Below are positions 56,386 through 64,000 of a stretch of 64,000 bases of DNA, in pieces. A program made the position numbers and the translations under genes. Source of the DNA: Stramonita haemastoma (lineage: Eukaryota; Mollusca; Gastropoda; Neogastropoda; Muricidae); NCBI GenBank assembly GCA_030674155.1, contig CM060329.1, positions 18,735,211 through 18,799,210 on the forward strand. Reading direction: 5' to 3'. The notes beneath the pieces were generated by a model. It searched no databases. It was not told where the DNA came from and saw only the letters and a list, made by a program, of their open reading frames with translations. The number at the start of each line of letters is the position of its first letter. Within the stretch, counting starts at the first letter, position 1.

Positions 56386-56516
56386 TGTGTGTGTGTGTTT
56401 CAAGTCAAGTCAGAGTCAAGTCACAAACACTTTAATCATCCCTGAAGGGCAATTACAATGTGTGTGTGTGTGTGTGTGTGTGCGTGTGTGTGTGCGTGTA
56501 TGTGTGTGTGTGTGTT
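56310..56516. repeat. Two GT arrays around a CAAGT-ended retroposon-like tail
   Basis: GT (56310-56399) and GT (56459-56516). Between them CAAGTCAAGTCAGAGTCAAG and TTTAATCATCCCTGAAGGGC resemble, inverted, a LINE 3' end with a CTTGA microsatellite tail. Confidence 0.7.
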
Positions 56517-56639
56517 CAAGAAAACAATTGTAATCGAAAAGCCGATACCTGTAGGCTCACAGACATAATTATGAAATGTGAGTAAGTGAAAACATTTGAG
56601 ACAAACCCTCAACCTACCTACCAATTCCATATCGCAATG

Positions 56640-56658
56640 CACGCACACACACACACAA

Positions 56659-56689
<31 letters not shown>

Positions 56690-56848
56690 GCACATACATA
56701 CTCACACGCACATACATACACACACACGCACGCACGTATACGTCCATGTGCATGTACCTACTCACACATGCATACACACATCCATACACGTAAATATACA
56801 CACACGTATACACACGCAAACGCATGCTTGCACGCGCGTATACACGAT

Positions 56849-56881
<33 letters not shown>

Positions 56882-56925
56882 ACGCACACACACACACACA
56901 CCCACACACACACACACTTGGAAGA
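56640..56925. repeat. CA/CG-rich simple-sequence zone
   Basis: CA with a CGCGCGCGCGCG tract (56674-56691), CATA, CACG, then CA (56850-56918). Confidence 0.92.
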
Positions 56926-57500
56926 CCAAATATTCTCGGAATGTAATTTGCTCCTGTTCTGAGCCATTATCTTGTGAACATTTTTTTGTTCAATGTTCAG
57001 TTTTTAATTAAGTTTACAAAGAAAATGGCATTGAAATTCGAAGGGAACCATTAAATATAGTTTCGCGAAAACTGTTGATTACTGATTTTGCTGGGATTAT
57101 TTCCAAGTCTTCTGTAATTTTTTTATGGTAAGGTTTTTGTTTGTTTGTTCATTTGTTTGTTTAGTCTAATATTACCAAGTGTGAGTAGACTCTAAATTAA
57201 ACAACAACATCAAAACAACAACAACAACACACACACACAAACGCACACGCACACACACACACACAGCCATCCCATGTCCCTACGTTGCATGCCGGCCTAT
57301 AAAGTTCTCCAGTGTCAGGCATATACACAATAGCGCAGAGAGGCCTATCCTGTGTCTAATTAGCTTGTTAATGGGCATTAGCAACTCATCACGGTCCTTT
57401 CCAATCAACACCACTGCTCTGACAGTGACAGAGAAGAGGACATCGGGATGGGTGTCGTGTACTAGCATTCAGTTCACACGATACACACACATCTGGTACA
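56925..57500. other. Spacer with a short CAA/CA tract
   Basis: CAACAACA and CA at 57205-57265. Opposing frames of 60-62 codons at 57280-57547 are not convincing. Confidence 0.35.
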
Positions 57501-57502
57501 CA

Positions 57503-57935
57503 AGATGCTGGTGGGTCGGTGGTCTAGAGATAACGCGCCTGCCTTGAAAGCGAAAAGTGCGTATTCGATCCCAGTTTGTGCCAAAGTTTTTTGCTGTTCC
57601 CCTGTCCACTATGTCTTGCGTGGTAGTTTGGGTGCTAGTCTTTCGGGTGAGACGATAAACTGATGCCCTGTGTTCACTACACCTAGCTAAGCGCTAAACA
57701 CGTAAAAATATTAAAAATTAAATTAAAAAACACTGTAATAAGAGAGTTGTGCCTGGCAAAAATGTAAAAAAAACAATCCACTCTGAAAGGAAAAAAACAC
57801 TCTTGGAAACAAGAAAATAAAACCGAAAATAATGGTCGGTCTACTTTTATGGTAAGGCGCTCTTCCCGGGTAGAGCAGCCCGAATTTCACGCAGAGAAAG
57901 CTGCCATGACTAAAAGGGGTGTTCAGTTCAATTCA
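57503..57935 (+). mobile_element. SINE-2, full length
   Basis: Head GGTCGGTGGTCTAGAGATAA and B box GTATTCGATCCC (about 57565), then GTTTGGGTGCTAGTCTTTCG, GAGACGATAAACTGATGCCC, AGTTGTGCCTGGCAAAAATG and the 3' block GGTAGAGCAGCCCGAATTTC, ACGCAGAGAAAGCTGCC (about 57873-57908). The same layout as 34245-33815. The tail has CAATTCAATCCAATT in place of a strict microsatellite. Confidence 0.85.
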
Positions 57936-58365
57936 ATCCAATTACAGTTCTACTTTTTCTGGAGAGGGATAGACTTCGCCAGTTCAATTTACCGAGACAC
58001 ACTGCCAATTTTTTTTTAAGTACTGTTAAGATGTAGAAGTATTCAATCATAACTATTAATAAGAGATCAGTCTCAACTCTTGTTACATGTGCAAGTATTC
58101 AAGTATTATAATCTCTAGTGTTAAGGACTAATAATACATGATAATTTGTAACCCCATTGTATCTTTATTCATATTCACTAATAACACCAGATCAGATATT
58201 CCTAAAATCAGTCAGTGGTAAATCACAATAACTGGTGATGTATATAAAAAAAACACCAAAACAACAACATTAGTTGATCACGGTTTTTTACGTATGGATC
58301 CGGTGCAACTAAAAGAAACGAATATTAGTATTCTTAATTTGTTTTGCCATAACGGATATGTGTGG
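57935..58365. other. AT-rich spacer, nothing recognised
   Basis: No recurring block. Confidence 0.35.
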
Positions 58366-58369
58366 AAAA

Positions 58370-58535
58370 GAAATGTGTAGGTATGTGTGTCTGTGTGAGG
58401 ATGTTTGTATCTGTCTCTGTGTGTGTGCTTGTGTGTAAGGTGAGATGGAGAAGAGATAGGAAAAAAAAATGTGTTGCGTTTGTGTGTGTGTGCGTGCGTG
58501 CGTGCGTGCGTGCGTGCATGTGTGTATCTATGCAT

Positions 58536-58577
<42 letters not shown>

Positions 58578-58680
58578 GTGCGTGCGTGCGTGTGAGCATG
58601 TGTGTGTGCGTGTGTGCGTGTGTGTGCGTGTGGTGTGTGTGTGTGTGTGTGTGTGTGTGAGTGTGCGTGTATGTGTGTGG
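58370..58680. repeat. GT/GCGT array
   Basis: GTCT/GT (58380-58440), GCGT (58488-58517), GT (58538-58572), GT/GCGT to 58680. Confidence 0.95.
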
Positions 58681-58985
58681 AAGCGAGTAAACGAGTGCAA
58701 TAACATTGAGTGGACGAGTATGTTTACGTGTGTGTGTACAAAGCCTATGTGTTACAGCAAGCCCACAATATTGTCCATGGAGACTGTGAAGATAATGGTG
58801 TGACACAACTTACATGTACACCTTTCTTTAAGGACAGGTATTTTTCCACACCCTGAGACATACATTAATTACAACCAAAAGACTTCTGGTATCTACACCA
58901 CGCACTCAACTCATCAGTGAATCGTTGCTTTAGGGGATAATTATTTAAGCACACCACTTATAAAAAAAAAATGCCTTATGATATC
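58680..58985. other. Spacer, nothing recognised
   Basis: No recurring block. Confidence 0.35.
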
Positions 58986-58989
58986 TTAC

Positions 58990-59307
58990 AAAAAGGGAGG
59001 GGTGAGACAGACTTCTGGTTTGAGCACTGAGCTCGTGGTCTGTAGGCCCGGGTTTAAGCCATCACTAAGACACCCACCTGTTCGAGGGAATTTTTTTTCC
59101 CCTGGAGGTAACAGTGCAGGCAATCATTCTCCTGGAAATCCTTCCAATCAGACTATAAACCGACACACGTGTGCAAATGCTCGCAGAACATCCTGCGCAC
59201 ACATTGATTTAAACCTGCTCTGTCTTTCTTAAGACTAGACTATTTGTGCCAGTAGGAACAGATGACAAAATAGAGATATAAAAAAAAACTGCATGTAGAT
59301 TGGTGTC
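58990..59307 (+). mobile_element. SINE-1, full length but lacking the terminal tail
   Basis: Eroded head (CTGGTTTGAGCACTGAGC, B box GGGTTTAAGCC at 59050), then TCAGACTATAAACCGACACA, GCAGAACATCCTGCGCACAC, AGTAGGAACAGATGACAAAA and AAACTGCATGTAGATTGGTG, where it stops and the next copy begins. Confidence 0.75.
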
Positions 59308-59505
59308 GCAGTACATCTTGCGCACACGTTAAATTCTGTTCCGCTTTTCGTAAGAGTAGGTCATCGTATGCCGGTGGGAACAGATGACATTTACAAAACT
59401 GCATACACACGGGGACTGGATGTAAAAAAGCACATGAATGTTTATTCCATTATCATCGATATGTAAGAATAAAATAAATAAATAAATGAATAAAGAAATA
59501 AATAA
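59308..59505 (+). mobile_element. SINE-1, 5'-truncated, in tandem with previous copy
   Basis: Starts with GTACATCTTGCGCACACG, then AAGAGTAGGTCATCGTATG, GGGGACTGGATGTAAAA, the stem-loop arm AGCACATGAATGT (one arm eroded), ATTATCATCGATAT and an AAATAAATAAAT tail. It is much closer to the 30208 copy than its neighbour is. Confidence 0.82.
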
Positions 59506-59532
59506 AAAGTCTCGTATTTAGACAGGGTCACT

Positions 59533-59665
59533 GGTCGGAAAGCAGTACCTAAATGATGAGCAGAAACGCAAATATCTCACCATTGGTGAACCTCGAAGGT
59601 CTAGGAAGGAAAACAAGGGGAAAAAATCAAACCTTTCTGGTGCCAATTAAGGACATGAAATGTTC
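59533..59665 (+). repeat. Dispersed repeat family G, copy 4
   Basis: GGTCGGAAAGCAGTACCTAA, GCAGAAACGCAAATATCTCA, CCATTGGTGAACCTCGAAGG. Confidence 0.65.
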
Positions 59666-59879
59666 AAGACAAATCCATATGAAGTGTTCTTTAAAGATTT
59701 TTGTTTCGCTTTTTTGTAATTAACAGGAGCGTTCAAGCGCTTTCCTGGATTTGAATAAACAATCTTTTACCTGCGGTGCTAATTGTTTTGCACAGTCGGG
59801 AGAATACCGATAAGGAGGATAAAAAAAAGGGTGGGAACGAGGGCCGCCAGCGAAGGAGACGGAGGAGAATAGGGGAAAT

Positions 59880-59967
59880 GAACAGAAGAAGAAGAATGCG
59901 CGAAGAAGAATGCGCGAAGAAGAAGAAGAAGAAGAAGAAGAAGAAGAAGAAGAAGAGAAGAGAAGAA

Positions 59968-60014
<47 letters not shown>

Positions 60015-60062
60015 AAAGAAGAAGGAAGAAGAAGAAGAAGAAGACAACAAAACAACAACACA
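59880..60062. repeat. GAA array (polypurine)
   Basis: GAA with GCGCGAAGAAT at the left and AGAGAAGAG breaks. Glu/Lys/Arg frames are artefacts. Confidence 0.97.
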
Positions 60063-61120
60063 CACAGCAGCTGTAAGGGCAGTATGATGAAGTTGTGCTG
60101 TATGGTTGTGTTTTGCTGTAAGGGCTGTATGGGGATGTTTTACTGTAAGGGCTGTATGGTGGTGTTGTGCTATAAGGGCTGTATGGGGATGTTTTGCTGT
60201 AAGGCGCATGATTTAATTTTGCTGTAGGCTATGGTGTTTTGTATTAAGGCTGTATGGGGATGTTTTGCTGTAAGGGCTGTATGATGTTGTGCTGTAAGGG
60301 CTTTATGGGATGTTTTGCTGTAAGGGCTGTATTGTGTTTTGCTGTAAGGGCTGTATGTAGTTTTGCTTGAAGAGCCGTATGGGGATGTTGTGCTGTAAGG
60401 GATGTATGTGTTTGTCGTAGGCTGTATGGTGAGTTATAGGATGTATGGGTTGTTGCTGTAACGGGCTGTATGGTGATGTGCTATAAGGGCTGTATCGTGT
60501 TTTGTTGTAAGGGCTGTATGGGGAAGTGTTAAGTTTTATGGAAGTTTTGCCTGTATGGGATGATGGGGTGTGCTATAGGGCTGTATGGATGTTTTGCTGT
60601 AAGGGCTGTATGGTGATGTGCTATTAGGGCTGTATGTGTTTTGTTGTAGGGCTGTATGGTGACTGTGTATAAGGGCTGTATGGGGATGTTGTTATAGGAT
60701 GTATGGTGATGTGCTATAAGGGTGTATGGGGATGTTGCTATAGGGGTGTATGGGATGTGCTATAAGGACTGTATGGTGTTTTTACTGTAAGGACTGTATG
60801 TGATGTGTATAAGGGTTGTGGATGTGCTATAAGGACTGTATGGTGTTTTACTGTAAGGACTGTATGTGATGTGCTATAAGGGTGTATGGGATGTGCTATA
60901 AGGACTGTATGGTGTTTTACTGTAAGGCTGTATGTGATGTGCTATAAGGGTGTAGGGATGCTATAAGGAGTATGGTGTTTTACTGTAAGGACTGTATGTG
61001 ATGTGCTATAAGGGCTGTATGGTGATGTGCTATAAGGACTGTATGGTGTTTTACTGTAAGGCTGTATAGTGATGTGCTATAAGGGGTGTATGGGGATGTT
61101 TTGCTAAAAGGGCTGTATCA
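60063..61120. repeat. About 27-bp G/T-rich minisatellite, ~1 kb
   Basis: The unit is about GCTGTAAGGGCTGTATGGGG ATGTTTT. The left end (60063-60300) is fairly regular. From 60400 on units vary in length (17-29 bp) by many 1-3 base losses. From 60760 a sub-variant ATAAGGACTGTATGGTGTTT alternates with TGTAAGGACTGTATGTGATG, a two-unit period of about 48-50 bp. Confidence 0.93.
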
Positions 61121-61124
61121 GCAT

Positions 61125-61240
61125 GGGTGAAGGGAAGGGAATGTGCGGCTTGGCTTCAATTACTAACTGGCCGAGGTTATTTTGATGCCAGCTACCGTCT
61201 TTGATGTTTGTGGAATAAGGCGATGTTAAAACTAGTTTGA
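61125..61240 (+). repeat. Dispersed repeat family F, copy 4
   Basis: GGCCGAGGTTATTTTGATGC, CAGCTACCGTCTTTGATGTT. It matches the 3' block of copies 1-3. Confidence 0.45.
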
Positions 61241-61247
61241 GAAAATC

Positions 61248-61287
61248 TTCTGTCTGTCTGTCTGTCTGTCTATATGTCTGTCTGTCT

Positions 61288-61361
<74 letters not shown>

Positions 61362-61362
61362 G
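61248..61362. repeat. TCTG then CT array
   Basis: TCTG (61248-61289), CT (61291-61358). Confidence 0.97.
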
Positions 61363-61377
61363 TGTGTTGTGTGCAAG

Positions 61378-61482
61378 TTAAAGCGCATGGTCAGTTTGTG
61401 TCAAGTTTTTTCCCCAGATGGTGCATTGAATAAGCAATGCATTTGCCTCTTTTTTTTCATCAAGCTTTCTATCTAGAACAAA
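61378..61482 (-). mobile_element. Retroposon 3' tail, family I copy 3
   Basis: Minus strand from 61482: TTTTGTTCTAGATAGAAAGC, AAATGCATTGCTTATTCAAT, GCACCATCTGGGGAAAAAAC and TTGACAC, the same order as 17625-17735 over about 95 bp. Confidence 0.65.
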
Positions 61483-61504
61483 AACAACGTCATCAATAAT
61501 ATTT

Positions 61505-61570
61505 AGCTCAAGTGTGCGCGCGCTCGCGCGTGCGTGCGTGTGTGTACGCGCGCGCGCGCGCACATGTACG
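61505..61570. repeat. CG/TG alternating tract
   Basis: TGTGCGCGCGCTCGCGCG and TACGCGCGCGCGCGCGCACA: strong Z-DNA potential. Confidence 0.92.
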
Positions 61571-62368
61571 CAGGCACTTTTGCAGATATGGTTCACCCAC
61601 AAATACATCCAAGCATACACGCACGCACATCTCTATCAACGTCACAATCATCAATGATACCATTACTATCTCTATTATCAACACATTTTGCACATGTCCA
61701 TCACAACCATGGAACTGACCATCTGGGAGGAGAGGAAATAGAAACAAAAACATAGACAGAGCCAGACAGACAGTTAGACACGGAGATTGACAGAGAGGCC
61801 GACAGAGAAAAATAAATGGATATTGACAGAGAGATAGAGATACAGACAGAATCCGAATAAAAAATATTTTACCTTGCAAGAATCTAGAAAACGCTAAGCT
61901 AGCAATTAATTTATAAAACAATATGAATGAATCAAGGATGGATGGATCATTAACTAAATAGAATATCACGCATAAATAAAAAATCCAATTTAAGCTACAC
62001 AACTTTAAACCATCTGTCCAGACAAGCCAGAAATGTGCTTCAATTCTGCCAAATATTCAGTGTCCACAGCTTTGCATTCTACACAAAAAACTGACACATC
62101 GAATTCCTACGTAAACATTACGAGTTCATGCAATGTAGTCATCGTAAACCAAGAAACAAATAGCAAACAAACAAACAACCACTATTATCTGTTTCACTCC
62201 CTGATCCCGCCCCTTTGAGAAGAACTGGAGACGGAATTAATGGCTCGTTAAAATGATGACAACAAACTGTTTCCAAAACCGTTTTTTCTGTTTTTTTCGC
62301 TCGCTATTTCGGGGCTCGTTTTGGAGACTGTGTTTTTCTCCTATCTACTTCAGCCTCTCTTTTCTTCA
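61570..62368. other. Spacer with imperfect GACA repeats
   Basis: GACAGA-type repeats at 61755-61850; otherwise no recurring block. Confidence 0.4.
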
Positions 62369-62370
62369 TG

Positions 62371-62406
62371 TGAAAGAGAGAGAGAGAGAGAGAGAAGAGA
62401 GGAGAG

Positions 62407-62457
<51 letters not shown>

Positions 62458-62487
62458 TGTGAGTGTGTGTGTGGGAGAGAGAGAGAC

Positions 62488-62520
<33 letters not shown>

Positions 62521-62551
62521 AAGACAGACAGAGACAGAGACACACACAAGG

Positions 62552-62646
<95 letters not shown>

Positions 62647-62655
62647 AGAGAGGCC
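62371..62655. repeat. GA array with central GACA/GTGT
   Basis: GA (62371-62456), GTGT and GACA (62457-62550), GA (62555-62655) with several GGAG breaks. Confidence 0.97.
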
Positions 62656-64000
62656 ATTTCTTGCTGCCCTGAGCACGAATGATTCAAAAGTGGCTGACAG
62701 AATTTATTTAATCAAGTACCCTTGAAATCTTAGCAAGACGTTAATTCAACGATGCATATTGACAAGAAACAAGACCAGGAGAGCCATTGGAAAGTTTGTG
62801 GGCCAAATGGACAGCTTGCATTTTGGCAATTGCTTCTAGCCGTCTGTTTTTAGATTTGTTGCATTTACTCGTGTAATACGTTTTCCTGTTTACCGTCTGC
62901 CTTTGACAAAAACCACAAAGACACGGTCTATGTTTCTTTTACAACTTGACCTTTTTTGCATGTGTTTTCGGATCTTGTTCAAATCCTCTTGTTCTACACA
63001 TTAGCAAATCTGAGGTCCGAGCATATGACGGAGAGTAGTTTCTTTCACATCTTTGTTGTTTAGTGGTTTTCTGGTGTTTAAACAGAGAGCCACTGGAATT
63101 CTAAGGTGTATAAAAATACTTAACAGCACACCAATATTTAACATGTATTAATCATAATATAGTATAAGTTAACTTCACAAACGTTATCTCAAAACCATGG
63201 GTCAATGAACAGGGATTTCGTGTAGGTAGTTTTTAAAGAGTAAGGATTTGAAAGAAGAACGTGATACTCAAAAAGAGGAAGAAAGAACACATCCTTTAGA
63301 TAACACATCTGCTAAATGTCTTTTGCTCACTGCCTTCTTAATCCTCGGGGGTCGTATACGTACTAAGCTGACCATAATTATCTGTGGCAGTGTTGGTCAC
63401 TTCTAACAATCATGGAGGAGTTAGGCCACAGCTGAGTATCTGTTTCTGACCACTCAGCAGTAGACTTCTTTCTTTCCAGGAGGCTATCGCAACCATTCAT
63501 TGGCCCTGAAGCCAACTGCATGCGTGTGAGTGACTGTCACGGATTAGTCTTGTTCCTTCCTCGGCTACAGCTCCGTGGTTCATAGTTCAACAATGGTGAG
63601 ATTTCGCGTTTGAGACCACTTTTGCCCACCCTTAGGGTAACTACATTCCGACTTCTGGGATTTCTTCTGGTTTGACTTATCCTTGTACTTCCGAAGGAGT
63701 CCGTGAGGCATTGTACTCTTTTTTTTCAGAAAGTGTGTTCAGAGCAGGTTGAAGATGGATGTAGCAGTGTGCTGGGTGTGTATGTGTCCTCCATTCTTCC
63801 CTACAAGGTGGTCTGTCTACTCGTCTACAAACAGTACTGTTTCAACGAACTTCCAGCAGTGAGCTACATCATTATGAATACGGTTTAAACAATGTCTGTT
63901 AACAGCATAGTTTACTTTTGATGTTTTTTTTCCATACTTTCTTGCTTTCGTCTCCTTTTTCCCGATCCTCTGCCTGTGTTGGTTTGTCACGCTTTAATCG
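62655..64000. other. 1.35 kb terminal stretch, nothing firm
   Basis: No arrays and no copies of the window's families. A TTTTTTTTCAG acceptor-like site at 63719-63729 precedes a 53-codon plus frame (KVCSEQVEDGCSSVLGVYVS...) ending at 63888, too little to call an exon. Confidence 0.3.

Noticed and set aside
63703..63888. Terminal exon after a TTTTTTTTCAG acceptor
   Set aside because: A single acceptor-like site and 53 codons without recognisable motif; T-rich tracts ending in CAG are common here.

Overview
This is eukaryotic, non-coding, repeat-dominated genomic DNA. The evidence is: dense di-, tri-, tetra- and pentanucleotide arrays; tRNA-derived SINEs with internal Pol III A/B boxes; decayed 3' ends of non-LTR retrotransposons; several minisatellites; and no convincing intact protein gene on either strand. 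Two SINE families and the reverse-transcriptase tail motifs are of a kind I associate with lophotrochozoans, and a gastropod mollusc is my best guess. That assignment is inference from repeat content, not from a host gene.

Layout. 1-8 kb: a SINE-1 copy cut by the window edge, a 69-nt hairpin, long pyrimidine and GA arrays, CA arrays, and a 420-bp MITE-like element with 14-bp inverted termini (6375-6794) at an AT array. 8-10 kb: a frameshifted LINE reverse-transcriptase C-terminus, a tRNA-like SINE head, CT/CA arrays and a second possible LINE end. 10-20 kb: family E repeats, complementary CATA/TATG arrays, purine-rich tracts, GT/CA arrays, a family I tail, a family G copy and another LINE C-terminus. 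20-27 kb: a degenerate 22-bp minisatellite, a SINE-2 copy whose 3' end runs into a 600-bp ACACT satellite, and a dense GT/GATA zone. 27-37 kb: the quietest part, AT-rich, with a possible minus-strand exon pair (30096-28540) and a cluster of nested SINEs (30.2-34.2 kb); 34.25-36.85 kb is the longest repeat-poor stretch. 37-41 kb: family D copies and a LINE-like 3' end that shares its terminus with SINE-1. 40.4-46.2 kb: a 20-bp and a 32-bp minisatellite with a SINE-3 copy between them. 46-64 kb: a second copy of the LINE-like 3' end, further D, F, G and I repeats, SINE-1 and SINE-2 copies, a minus-strand LINE C-terminus, a 28-bp and a 27-bp minisatellite, and more GA/CT arrays.

The main theme is how the repeats relate. 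SINE-1 and a separate element (39551-39742, 47337-47532) share the same 3' terminus, including a small stem-loop, as expected when a SINE borrows the tail of its partner LINE. Many element 3' ends pass directly into microsatellites (ACACT, CCTTG, GTGA, CA/GT), so retroposon tails look like seeds for much of the simple sequence here. Family names (SINE-1/2/3, D, E, F, G, I) are labels used only in this annotation; they rest on copies compared by eye within this window.
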